Of a DNA stretch of 15,313 bases, positions 1-9,526 are shown one piece after another. Below the pieces are notes generated by a model. It worked only from the letters and a program-made list of their open reading frames with translations. It was not told where the DNA came from and did no database searches. The translations under genes and the position numbers were made by a program. This DNA is from Planctomycetota bacterium. GTDB taxonomy: Bacteria; Planctomycetota; Phycisphaerae; Phycisphaerales; SM1A02. The stretch covers positions 1-15,313 of the forward strand of contig RFOC01000027.1 in assembly GCA_009926815.1 (NCBI GenBank). Reading direction: 5' to 3'. Numbering within the stretch: position 1 is the first letter of the stretch; each line of letters begins with the position of its first letter.

Positions 1-341
1 TTGATCCATGCATTCGTCACACCAGGTGCGAGGGACATGGTCGATCCGTAGAGCCGCTGCGCCACGTTCGTGCTGTGCCAACTCACCGTGCTGGGCGAGT
101 TCACGAGCGTGACCGTCTTGCCGCTGAAGTCACTGAGGGCCAGGTCGGGCGCGAAGTCATCGGTGGCGCCGCCGATCTGCGCCGGAGCCTCGACCTGCAC
201 CACGCCGATACCAACTCCGGTCGGAGTCAACGCGCCCAACCGCGCACGCAATGCGCCGATGCCGCCGTCATTGGCGGCAAGAGAGAGCGCCGCGATGCAG
301 AGCGGCGCAAGCGCAGTGGAGTTGTGCAATCGGGTCGTCAT
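1..341 (-). CDS. Secreted protein, subtilase-like N-terminus (partial)
   Basis: The frame opens with ATG at 341 and stays open to the left edge, giving 113 full codons; the C-terminal part lies outside the window. Residues 1-23 look like a Sec signal peptide: an early Arg, a hydrophobic stretch rich in Ala and Leu, then Ala-Ala-Asn. Residues 42-51 (GVGIGVVQVE) and 88-94 (WHSTNVA) resemble the first beta strand and the catalytic His motif (HGTxVA) of subtilisin-fold proteases. A Glu (51) stands where the catalytic Asp is expected, and Ser replaces the Gly after His 89. The family and export are inferred from these short motifs only. It could be an active or degenerate S8-type protease, or an unrelated secreted surface protein. 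No Shine-Dalgarno site is visible. The gene diverges from the dehydrogenase at 470. Confidence 0.55.
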   Translation of the reverse strand, partial: MTTRLHNSTALAPLCIAALSLAANDGGIGALRARLGALTPTGVGIGVVQVEAPAQIGGATDDFAPDLALSDFSGKTVTLVNSPSTVSWHSTNVAQRLYGSTMSLAPGVTNAWI

Positions 342-469
342 GGTGTGGCTGAAGGTGGATACGGTGCCGGGCGGGATCCTGTGACGGAGAAACATTGCAT
401 TCTCGGTCCCAAAAGGCAAGATTTCGGCTCTCACGCGTACAAAATCCGACCTGCGCTACCTTTCCGGGC
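342..469. promoter_or_regulatory. Divergent intergenic region, promoters unresolved
   Basis: These 128 bases separate two divergent start codons, so they should hold the promoters for the secreted protein (left) and for the dehydrogenase-enolase-phosphatase run (right). A TTGCAT at 395-400 is followed 17 bases later by AAGATT at 418-423, which is a poor -10 match. I see no strong sigma70-type promoter, no clear dyad and no small open frame that looks coding. Confidence 0.4.
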
Positions 470-1408
470 ATGCCAGTCCCAGTCGCCGTGACCGAACCCC
501 TGACCCCAGAGAGTCTCCGGTGGCTCCAGGAGCGGGTTTCGGTGACCGAGGCGGCACCTGGCGACCCGGCCTTCGAGGGCATGGCCGGGTCGCTCGAGGG
601 GCTTGTGGTGCGCACGCTCACCCGAGTCGACCGCCCCCTGCTGGATCGGCTCCCCCGGCTTCGCGTGGTTGCGCGGGCAGGCGTGGGGCTGGACAACATT
701 GATCTTCCAGCCTGTCGCGAGCGCGGGATTCAGGTCGTCCACACGCCCGATGCCAACACGCAGGCGGTGGTCGAGTACGTGCTCTGCCTGCTCTGCGACG
801 CCATCCGACCCCGCCTCTTCCTGGACAAGCCCGTGGATGCCGTCCGCTGGGAGGCCATCCGGCAGGAGGTGCATGGGCTCCGGCAGATGGACGAACTCAC
901 GCTGGGCATCCTGGGCCTGGGACGAATCGGATCCCGCGTGGCCCAGGTCGCCTCCGCCATCGGTTGCCGCGTGATCTTCAACGATCTTCGTCCCATCGCG
1001 ATCGATCAGCGGCACGGGGCGGAGTCGGTCGACGTGGAGACGCTCTTCCGGAGTGCCGACGTGATCACGCTGCACATCGACGGCCGCCCATCCAATCGGG
1101 GATTCGTCCACGCGACCCGCATCGAGGCCATGAAGCCCGATGCCCTGCTCATCAACACCTGCCGCGGCTTCGTGGTGGATCACCCGGCCCTGGCCCGCTT
1201 CCTCCGCGCGCATCCGGGAGCGCAAGCCCTGCTGGATGTGCATGAGCCCGAACCCTTCACCGCCGCGAATCCTCTCCTGGGTCTGCCCAATGCGCACCTG
1301 GCCCCGCACCTGGCCAGCCGCACGCGCACCGCCATGGACCGCATGAGCTGGGTCGTGCGTGACGTGATCTCGGTGCTCGAGGGCCGTGAACCCGACTTCC
1401 CCGCCTGA
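470..1408 (+). CDS. D-isomer-specific 2-hydroxyacid dehydrogenase (phosphoglycerate dehydrogenase-like)
   Basis: This 312-residue cytoplasmic protein should reduce or oxidise a 2-keto/2-hydroxy acid with NAD. The N-terminal substrate domain contains RAGVGLDNID (69-78). The Rossmann signature GLGRIG is at 149-154, and Asp 172 sits at the end of the second strand, which favours NAD over NADP. The catalytic triad of the family is present: Arg 232 (NTCRG), Glu 259 (DVHEPEP) and His 280 (LAPHLAS). There is no C-terminal ACT regulatory domain, so it is the short form. Its place just before enolase fits 3-phosphoglycerate dehydrogenase of serine synthesis, but hydroxypyruvate or glyoxylate reductase is equally possible from sequence. 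The ATG at 470 was chosen because the upstream codons (from 395) have no family-like content. An in-frame GTG at 488 is an alternative. No Shine-Dalgarno site is seen. Confidence 0.88.
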   Translation: MPVPVAVTEPLTPESLRWLQERVSVTEAAPGDPAFEGMAGSLEGLVVRTLTRVDRPLLDRLPRLRVVARAGVGLDNIDLPACRERGIQVVHTPDANTQAVVEYVLCLLCDAIRPRLFLDKPVDAVRWEAIRQEVHGLRQMDELTLGILGLGRIGSRVAQVASAIGCRVIFNDLRPIAIDQRHGAESVDVETLFRSADVITLHIDGRPSNRGFVHATRIEAMKPDALLINTCRGFVVDHPALARFLRAHPGAQALLDVHEPEPFTAANPLLGLPNAHLAPHLASRTRTAMDRMSWVVRDVISVLEGREPDFPA

Positions 1409-1437
1409 CCGTGGCGTCCGTACACTCCGGCCCCTTC

Positions 1438-1442
1438 GGAGA
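1438..1442 (+). promoter_or_regulatory. Shine-Dalgarno site of enolase
   Basis: GGAGA lies 10 bases before the ATG at 1453. It fixes that start over an in-frame ATG-less extension that would begin at a GTG at 1411. Confidence 0.6.
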
Positions 1443-1452
1443 AACCCCACCC

Positions 1453-2751
<1,299 letters not shown>

Positions 2752-2754
2752 CCG

Positions 2755-4077
2755 ATGACCCCGCCGCCCGTCCCCAACCCGGTGGACACGCGGGACCTTC
2801 CTCCGGATGCGGTGGCGAAGCTGCTGGCGGTGTCCAGGCGACTGGCGGAGACGGCCGACCTGGAGCAGGTGCTCTCCACCGTGATCGACGCGCTGCGCGA
2901 CCTGCTGGACGCCGAGCGAGCCACCGTCTTCGAGTACGACGCGAACACCGACGAACTCTTCACCCAGGTGGCTCATGGGCTGGGCGACCGCGAGGGCACC
3001 ATCCGCATCCCCTCATCGCGGGGCATCGCGGGCGCCGCCGCCACCAGCCGGCAGATCGTGAACATTCCCGACGCCTACGCGGACGAGCGATTCAATCGCG
3101 AGGTGGACATCCGGACGGGGTTCCGGACCCGCAGCATCCTGGCCATTCCTCTGGTGGACCATGACGGCGGACTGGTGGGCGTGGCGCAGGTGCTCAATCG
3201 CGACGGCGGCCCCTTCCGTGCGGTGGACGAACAGCTGGCCGCGGGCCTGGCCGCCCAGGCTGCGGTGGCGCTCCGCCGAGGCCGGCTGATCGAGGATCGC
3301 GTCGCCCGCGAGCGCATGGAGCGGGATCTCATGGCGGCCCGGAGCATCCAGCAGAGCAGCTTCCCCCGCGACCTGCCCGCTCCGCCCGGCTGGCAGATCG
3401 CCGCGGCCGGCGAACCCGCGGAGCAGTGCGGGGGCGACGCGTTCGATGTGGTGCCGCTTCGTCGGGGCGAGATCGTCGAACCCGATGCGGAGTGCGACGA
3501 GATGGTGCTCCTGGTCGCCGATGCCACCGGTCACGGCATCGGCAGCGCTCTCTCGGCCATGCAGGCCCGCGCCATGCTTCGGCTGGGCCTCCGACTTCGG
3601 CAACCCATGGACCGCATCGTGTCCGAGTGCAACCGCCAGCTCTGCCAGGACCTGCCCATGGGCCGCTTCGTCACGGCCTGGTTCGCCCGCGTGCACCTGC
3701 ACAGCGGCCTGGTGGAGAGCGTGGCGGCGGGCCAGGGCCCGGTGCTCCACTATCGCCGCGCCACCGACGACTTCGTCACGCTGCCCACCGATCTTCCACC
3801 CATGGGCGTGGTGCCCGAGGACCTGCCGGCCGAGCGAACGGAGCTCATCCTGCAGCCCGGCGATCTGCTCGTGGCCCTCACCGACGGATACTTCGAGAGC
3901 GAAGGTCCCGGCGGGGAGCAGTGGCTGCAGCAGCGATGCGAGGCGCTGATCCGGCGAGACCGGGACCTGGACCCCTCCGCGATCCTGGCGGCGTGCAATG
4001 CGGCCATGACCGAGTGGTGCAGCGGTGCCCCAGCCGCCGATGACCGCACCGCCATCGTCCTCAAGCGGATCGGCTGA
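2755..4077 (+). CDS. GAF domain-SpoIIE-type (PP2C) serine/threonine phosphatase
   Basis: This 440-residue soluble signalling protein should sense a ligand through its GAF domain and dephosphorylate a serine or threonine on a partner, classically an anti-sigma-factor antagonist. Residues about 20-175 form the GAF domain (VFEYD, then SSRGIAGAAA, then LAIPLVDHDGGLVGVAQVLN). Residues 178-205 form a charged helical linker. Residues about 210-440 form the SpoIIE/PP2C domain, with the metal-binding signatures GGDAFDVV (226-233), VADATGHGIGSAL (254-266), TDGYFES (376-382) and a final DDRTAIVL (429-436), so catalysis is likely. There is no transmembrane segment. The start ATG is 3 bases after the enolase stop, which points to translational coupling, although no good Shine-Dalgarno site is visible. 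No kinase or STAS-domain partner is encoded nearby. It faces the CHASE2 cyclase tail to tail. Confidence 0.93.
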   Translation: MTPPPVPNPVDTRDLPPDAVAKLLAVSRRLAETADLEQVLSTVIDALRDLLDAERATVFEYDANTDELFTQVAHGLGDREGTIRIPSSRGIAGAAATSRQIVNIPDAYADERFNREVDIRTGFRTRSILAIPLVDHDGGLVGVAQVLNRDGGPFRAVDEQLAAGLAAQAAVALRRGRLIEDRVARERMERDLMAARSIQQSSFPRDLPAPPGWQIAAAGEPAEQCGGDAFDVVPLRRGEIVEPDAECDEMVLLVADATGHGIGSALSAMQARAMLRLGLRLRQPMDRIVSECNRQLCQDLPMGRFVTAWFARVHLHSGLVESVAAGQGPVLHYRRATDDFVTLPTDLPPMGVVPEDLPAERTELILQPGDLLVALTDGYFESEGPGGEQWLQQRCEALIRRDRDLDPSAILAACNAAMTEWCSGAPAADDRTAIVLKRIG

Positions 4078-4083
4078 ACCACC

Positions 4084-6942
4084 CTACTTCGCGCGAAGGC
4101 GCAGCACGCCGTCCCGCAGATCCGCGGGATTGTCCATCGCGTCCAGGAAGGCGTGCGCCGTCTTGCTGGAACCGAAGCGAGCCTCCAGTTCGCCGAAGAG
4201 CCTCCGAGCCGCCTCATGGTCGCACCTGGCGAATGCCTGCACGGCGGCCTCGGTCATGCGGATGCGCTCCGAGGGGTCGGCCTCCATGCAGACCTCGGCC
4301 ACCTCCACCGGCACGCTCTGCCCCACCACCACCACGCGGCCCAGCCTGAGCAGCGGAAGCCCCGCCGCACCCGCTCCCTCGGCCGTGTGGCCATCGACCA
4401 GGATCGAGGTGCCGAACTGCTTGTTCGCGCTCTCGAGCCGGCTGGCCAGGTTCACCGCATCGCCGATCACCGTGTAGTCGTTCAGGTCGGGCGGGGCGCC
4501 GCAGTCCCCGATGACCACCTTGCCCGTGGCGATGCCAAGGCGGAGCGTGATGGGCGGAAGGCCCGCGCGATCCGGCCGCTCCCCGATCTCCTTCACGAGC
4601 CTCTGGCACTGGATCGCCGCCCGGACGGCGTACTCGCGCTGCCGGGGTTCGGGGGCGAAGGCGCTCCAGAAGGCCAGCAGTCCATCACCCAGGAACTTGT
4701 TCACGTAGGCGTGCTCGAGCGTCAACTCTCGCGTCATGGCACCCATGTACAGGTTGAGCGTCTTGACCACCTCGGGCCCTCCGAGCCGCTCGCTGATCGT
4801 GGTGAAGCCGGCCAGATCGCCGAAGAGGATGCTGGTCTCCCGCTCCACGCCCTCCATGGAGAGCGCCTTGGGATTTTCCGTGAGCAGGTCCACCAGCTGC
4901 GAACTGACGCGAGCCCGGAACTGCTTGGAGATGCGGCGCTTCTCGCGACGATCCAGGATGGCCACGTCCGCCGTGGCGCAGATCCAGCTCAGCAGCCCGG
5001 CCGAGACCGGGGCCGCCATGGGGAAGACGATCTCCCCGCGATCGAAGACCACCACCCCGAGGACGCCCGCGTACACCGCCAGCAGGGCCACCAGCGCCAC
5101 GAAGCCCGCACCAGCGCCGAAACGGGCGGCGACCACCGCGGCCGTCAAGCCCAGGATCACGATGGCCAGCGGGGCCACCCAGGCGGGCACGAAGAACAGT
5201 CCTCGACCATTGAGGATCATGTCGGCCACGACCACGTGCGCGAAGACGCCCGGCGTCCGTGGGTCGAAGATGGTGCTCACCATGTCCGCCATCGTGCCCG
5301 TGGCGGTGAAACCGAAGAACACCAGCCTGTCGCTGAAGATGTCCCGGAGCACGGCCTCCTCCGCCGCGATGGCGGCCTGACCCGCGGGAATCGCGCGGTC
5401 CAGCTTCAGGAACTCCGCCATGAGCGCGGCCGCATCCCGCTCGCGCGGAATGGCGGCATGCCGCAATTGCAGTTCAGTCACCGTCGGCCGGGTCTGGCCC
5501 ATCTCGGCCAGATCGTCGATCGCCTGTCGGAGTCGGACCCACTCGGCCATGGCCCTGCCCCGAGCCAGAGGGCCGCCCGCCTGCATGGCGAGCTGCGTGC
5601 GAAGATATTCATCGCCGTAGTCCTGCTCATACCAGCGTTCGATGATCGCCTTCCTCGCCTGGCCATCCCGATGGGCCTCAGGCCATCGGTCTCGAAGCTC
5701 CGCCAGGACATCCGAGTGGAGCACCAGATCCGCCGCCGCCTCGAACTGGCGCTGCTTCTGACGCTCGAGTTGCTCGCGCTTGTCCGCCAGTTCCACCAGG
5801 CGACCGATGCGGATCACCGCCAGGGGCCCATCACCGCCATCGCCGTAGCCCTGGAGAAGCTCGGTCGGCCAGTCGATGGGCAGTCGGTCGCCCAGCAGCG
5901 GCCACGTCCTTCCATCCAGCGTCAGGGCACCGTCACGCACCAGGGGCTCGCTGGACGAGTGCCCCAGGAACGCCAGCGCCGAGGCCACGCCCAGATGCGG
6001 CGCCCAGCCATGGTCCGTGGGAAAGAAGGGCTTCACCCGCCGCAGCCGGCCATCGAACCGGTCGGTCTCGGCGTTCACCACGCCGAAGGACGAGGCGGCC
6101 ATGGCCATCTCGGGAATGGGGGGTGTGTCCTGCAGGGAACCGCGGGCTCCCGGGTCCTGTCGCAGCCGGCGCTCCACCTCGCGCCAACTCTGCAATCGCT
6201 GCCACGCCTCCTCCAGAAGACGCCGCTCGGAGAAGTCCCCCATGTGACGGTCGCGGGCCAGGCCCCCCTGCATGGCACGCACGAAGGCCTCGAGATCGGC
6301 GGGTGGCCGACCGGCACGCTCATCCTCCATGAGGGCGTTCCAGGCCGCCAGGGACTTGAACGCGTTGGGCCGGTCCAGGATGAGGGATCGCCAGGGCTCC
6401 ACCACCTTGCCCTCGTCCAGGATGGTCTCGATGGGCCGGTCGATGCCGCCCCGACAGCCTCGCGTCAGACGTTCGAGCGCGTCGCGACCCTTGGGCGTGT
6501 CCCATCGCGCCTGCAACGATCGCTCGAGCACCACGTTCAACGCCAGCACCGTGCGCGTCGCTGGCCCGGCGGGTGCCCCGACGCCGCCTCGACCTGACAT
6601 GGCTCGAGCCAGTCGCGCGTCGCCGACCGTTCCGCTCTCGGGTTCGGTGAACAGCACGTCGAACGCCATCACCCGCGCCCCCGCCCGCGCCACCTCCTCC
6701 ACCGCTCCCGCGAGCCGTGCCCGAGGCCAGGGCCAACGTCCGATGCTGTCCAGGCTGGCGTCATCGATGCCCACCAGGCGGATCTGGTCACCCAGGGGAT
6801 CACGCTCCCACCTCGCGTGGCGGAAGCGCAGGTCCAGCGTCCAGTCCTCCATCCAGCGGAAGAGCCCCGAGAGATCCGCGCCCAGGACCAGCAGCGTCAC
6901 CAGGGCGCCGATCGCGAAGGCGGTGCGCTGGAATCGCCTCAT
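4084..6942 (-). CDS. CHASE2-domain class III adenylate cyclase
   Basis: This 952-residue inner-membrane sensor should make cAMP from ATP in response to an extracytoplasmic signal. Topology: one N-terminal membrane segment (about 7-25), a periplasmic region of about 560 residues, three membrane segments (about 587-607, 610-632, 639-663), then a basic stretch (REKRRISKQFR) and the cytoplasmic cyclase domain (about 695-885). The CHASE2 domain is seen in VGIDDASLDSIGRWPWPR (57-74), FDVLFTEPES (94-103) and the closing block VFFGFTATGT-MADMVST (541-557). Both metal-binding aspartates are present: Asp 709 (FGDLAGFT) and Asp 753 (NKFLGDG). Lys 749 and Thr 824 form the ATP-selecting pair usual in class IIIb enzymes, and Asn 831 and Arg 835 stabilise the transition state. 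The domain therefore looks active and adenylate-specific. The CHASE2 region carries two large charged helical insertions. It is the last gene of the minus-strand run, 43 bases after the second FecR gene. Confidence 0.95.
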   Translation of the reverse strand: MRRFQRTAFAIGALVTLLVLGADLSGLFRWMEDWTLDLRFRHARWERDPLGDQIRLVGIDDASLDSIGRWPWPRARLAGAVEEVARAGARVMAFDVLFTEPESGTVGDARLARAMSGRGGVGAPAGPATRTVLALNVVLERSLQARWDTPKGRDALERLTRGCRGGIDRPIETILDEGKVVEPWRSLILDRPNAFKSLAAWNALMEDERAGRPPADLEAFVRAMQGGLARDRHMGDFSERRLLEEAWQRLQSWREVERRLRQDPGARGSLQDTPPIPEMAMAASSFGVVNAETDRFDGRLRRVKPFFPTDHGWAPHLGVASALAFLGHSSSEPLVRDGALTLDGRTWPLLGDRLPIDWPTELLQGYGDGGDGPLAVIRIGRLVELADKREQLERQKQRQFEAAADLVLHSDVLAELRDRWPEAHRDGQARKAIIERWYEQDYGDEYLRTQLAMQAGGPLARGRAMAEWVRLRQAIDDLAEMGQTRPTVTELQLRHAAIPRERDAAALMAEFLKLDRAIPAGQAAIAAEEAVLRDIFSDRLVFFGFTATGTMADMVSTIFDPRTPGVFAHVVVADMILNGRGLFFVPAWVAPLAIVILGLTAAVVAARFGAGAGFVALVALLAVYAGVLGVVVFDRGEIVFPMAAPVSAGLLSWICATADVAILDRREKRRISKQFRARVSSQLVDLLTENPKALSMEGVERETSILFGDLAGFTTISERLGGPEVVKTLNLYMGAMTRELTLEHAYVNKFLGDGLLAFWSAFAPEPRQREYAVRAAIQCQRLVKEIGERPDRAGLPPITLRLGIATGKVVIGDCGAPPDLNDYTVIGDAVNLASRLESANKQFGTSILVDGHTAEGAGAAGLPLLRLGRVVVVGQSVPVEVAEVCMEADPSERIRMTEAAVQAFARCDHEAARRLFGELEARFGSSKTAHAFLDAMDNPADLRDGVLRLRAK

Positions 6943-6985
6943 GCCCGTGTTGTATCGCGCTCAGGACCTGCGCGTCGAGCCGGGC

Positions 6986-9526
6986 TCAGCGGCCACCGCC
7001 GCCCTGCCCACCGAAGGCGGCGTCGTAGTTGGTCTGACCCTGACCGAACGTGGCCTGGATGCCCGCGGCGTTCTGCTCGATCTGCTGCAGGAGCGCCGCC
7101 GAGGCCGCGGCGATGCCGGCGCTGTCCAGCACCCGCTGACTGGTCGCGGCATAGAAGACCTTGGCGCCATAGGTGGTCGCCCGCTGGGCGGCCTCCACCG
7201 CGGCATCGCTGGCCGCCACGCTGTCGGCGATCTCGTCCTGGATCGCCGCGATGTTCGACAGGGCCGCCCCAAGCCCGGACAGATGCGCCTGTCCGCGGCC
7301 ATCGCCGGTGATCTCCTGGTAACGGGCCACGTACGCGTCCAGCTTCAGCTTCATGGCCTGCAGACGCTGGCTGGCCGAAAGCGCCGAGTTGCGGGCCGAC
7401 TCGACCTGCGCCAGCTTGGCGGCGAAGGCGCCGCCCTCGCCGGCCTCGAAGGCCGTGAAGGCGTCCTGCACCCCGGCGTTGAGCAACTGGACATCGCCAT
7501 CGATCACGCGAGCCTCGGCCAGAAGCTCGCCTCCATCGGCCTGCCAGCCGGCGTTGATGGTCTGCATCGAGGCCAGGTGGGTCGTGGCCGTGCCCAGATC
7601 GCTGGCCCCGATGGCGGCACCCAGCTGGGTCAGCAGATTCTCCATGGCCAGGAGGTCCGCGGCGCTCTGGTCGCGGAGATTCTCCATGCGGACCTTGCGC
7701 GAGGTTTCCGACCCCAGGTCCGCCTGGTTCCAGAAGGTGTCCAGCTCAGCCGCCAGCTGACGCACGAGCGCGGCTGGCGCCTCCGCCGCGTCCGCCAGTG
7801 GCTGCAGTTCCAGTTCGCCATTTTGCGTGGCCTGCGAGGCATCGATGGCGTCCTGCCGCACCTCGGGCACCACGGTGAAGGCGGCCGCGGCCGCGGCGAA
7901 GAAGGCGCTGAAGCGGGCCGCCTCGATGGCGGTGGCCGCGCCCTCGATGGCGATCAATTGACCGTCGGCCAGGCCACGGATCTGATCCCCGCGACTCAAC
8001 GCAGCCAGCGCCGCGGAGAAGAGCACCCGCTCGCCCACCGAGTTCGCCGAAGCGAGGGCTTGCTCGACACTCTGCATCTTCTGCACAGCCTGGGCCACGC
8101 GATTCGAGGCCTCCGCCAGAAGTTCACTGGAACGGATGAGCGCCGCGGCGGCACCCGCCCCTGCGCGCCCCGAGGCCACCAGCCGCTGCACCTCCTTGCG
8201 ATAGGCCAGCACGGCCCCCTGGAGACTGGCCAGCGACTGGGCGGTCGCCTGCGTCTGGGCCAGGCCCGAATCCGCCTGCGACAGCAGCGCCGAGAACTGC
8301 TGGTCGGCAGCCTCGGCGGCGTCGAAGCCACTCGTCATGTCATCATGGAGGTCGCGCACCGCGGTCACGATGTCGCGAGCCCTTCCGACGATGGTCTCCT
8401 GCCACTCGTCATCGATCGCGTGGATGGCGTCCATCGCCTGGAACGCCGCGGCATCGGCCTGGGGTCCATCCTCCTCCGACGTGAGGGCGTTCTCGAGGTC
8501 CTGCCTCAGGCTCGTCATCTCGGACTGGTCCGCTGCCCCCTGCTGGACCATGGCCGCCAACTCCTGCTCCGAGCCCGCCTCACCCTCCCAGGCATCCTCC
8601 AGATCGTCGCGAAGCGTCAGGAGATCGTTGATCGCCGTCTCGCGGGTGCCTCCCGCCTGGATGGCCTGCAGGCTCGCTGCCAGCGCAGGCGATGCCTTCA
8701 ACTCGACCTGACTTGCCTGCGCATCGACCTCCGCGGCGGCCTGACGCTGCATCTCCAGAAGTCCATCGAGGGGCGATTCCGTGACGACACTGGCGTTGGT
8801 CTCCGCCGCGGCGATCTGCTGCCACTGCTGGGGATTGGTGGGGGCATTGCCCACGTTGCCCTGCGCCACGGCCTGCTCCAGCTGCGAACCGTCCACGATG
8901 GTGCCCACCACCTGGGGCGGCCCCAGGGTGTTCATCCAGGCGTTCTTCACCGGGTCCTTCTCGGAGGAGGTGCTCTTGCCGTCGCCCGAGAGGAAGTACT
9001 GCAGGTTGCCCGCCACGTAGCGGATCTCGATCGCGTTGATCATGTTCGTCCGCGCGCCCGTGATCTCCACGCCATTGAGGACACCGCTGTTGACCGCGAA
9101 ACCCGTGCCACGGACGGCCAGCGTGGTCTGGGGCGTGACCACCTTGAAGTCGTTCGCGAAGCCCTCGATCCGGTCCACCTTGAAGTCCACGCGGCCGGTC
9201 TTGACCGCCGCCATGGTCCTGAGCGACTCGCCCTCACGCACGACCGTGGGCACCTGGAACGATGTCCCGGAATCCACGAGCACGGAGGCGTTCTGGCCCA
9301 GGCGAAGCGTCGCCCGGCTCCGAAGACCGGTGCGCACCTCGGCACCGGACCCGAAGAGATCGTTGACGGCCGCGTCTTGCCAGGCATCCCGCTCGGAGGC
9401 GCGCCATCGCACCTTGCCCTGCACCTCCATGAAGATGCCCTGCAGATGCTGACTCTCCGGGGCCGCGTCCGCACCAACCAGGAGCCCCACGCACACCAAC
9501 AGCAGCAGCGAGTGCAGGCGTGTCAT
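6986..9526 (-). CDS. Secreted FecR-domain protein B with long helical C-terminal region
   Basis: This 846-residue protein is exported by a clear signal peptide (MTRLHSLLLLVCVGLLVGADA), which marks the real start at 9526. A GGAGG lies 9 bases upstream. Residues about 28-185 form a FecR domain (EVRTGLRSRATLRLGQNASV, then the hallmark VVTPQTTLAVRGTGF at 129-143). A conserved NAPTNPQQWQQIAAAE follows at 227-242. Residues about 250-830 are almost entirely Ala/Gln/Glu/Leu-rich helix, probably coiled coil or helical bundles, and the protein ends in a Gly-rich tail. Unlike classical FecR there is no cytoplasmic anti-sigma part and no membrane anchor, so it should be periplasmic or surface bound. Its ATG overlaps the TGA of FecR protein A by four bases (ATGA). 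It lies directly before the CHASE2 cyclase, for which it may be a ligand or adaptor; that role is inference. Confidence 0.88.
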   Translation of the reverse strand: MTRLHSLLLLVCVGLLVGADAAPESQHLQGIFMEVQGKVRWRASERDAWQDAAVNDLFGSGAEVRTGLRSRATLRLGQNASVLVDSGTSFQVPTVVREGESLRTMAAVKTGRVDFKVDRIEGFANDFKVVTPQTTLAVRGTGFAVNSGVLNGVEITGARTNMINAIEIRYVAGNLQYFLSGDGKSTSSEKDPVKNAWMNTLGPPQVVGTIVDGSQLEQAVAQGNVGNAPTNPQQWQQIAAAETNASVVTESPLDGLLEMQRQAAAEVDAQASQVELKASPALAASLQAIQAGGTRETAINDLLTLRDDLEDAWEGEAGSEQELAAMVQQGAADQSEMTSLRQDLENALTSEEDGPQADAAAFQAMDAIHAIDDEWQETIVGRARDIVTAVRDLHDDMTSGFDAAEAADQQFSALLSQADSGLAQTQATAQSLASLQGAVLAYRKEVQRLVASGRAGAGAAAALIRSSELLAEASNRVAQAVQKMQSVEQALASANSVGERVLFSAALAALSRGDQIRGLADGQLIAIEGAATAIEAARFSAFFAAAAAAFTVVPEVRQDAIDASQATQNGELELQPLADAAEAPAALVRQLAAELDTFWNQADLGSETSRKVRMENLRDQSAADLLAMENLLTQLGAAIGASDLGTATTHLASMQTINAGWQADGGELLAEARVIDGDVQLLNAGVQDAFTAFEAGEGGAFAAKLAQVESARNSALSASQRLQAMKLKLDAYVARYQEITGDGRGQAHLSGLGAALSNIAAIQDEIADSVAASDAAVEAAQRATTYGAKVFYAATSQRVLDSAGIAAASAALLQQIEQNAAGIQATFGQGQTNYDAAFGGQGGGGR
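8801..9445 (-). repeat. FecR domain duplication, copy in protein B
   Basis: This stretch encodes residues 28-242 of protein B. It aligns without any gap to residues 41-255 of protein A; I count 150 identical residues of 215, about 70 percent. The nucleotide sequences are also visibly alike around the VRGTGF hallmark. The similarity ends abruptly after IAAAE, where the two proteins diverge. Confidence 0.85.

Noticed and set aside
4087..4098. Twelve-base palindrome CTTCGCGCGAAG at the end of the cyclase gene as a terminator.
   Set aside because: It has no loop and no T run, and lies within the last codons. It cannot form a normal intrinsic terminator.
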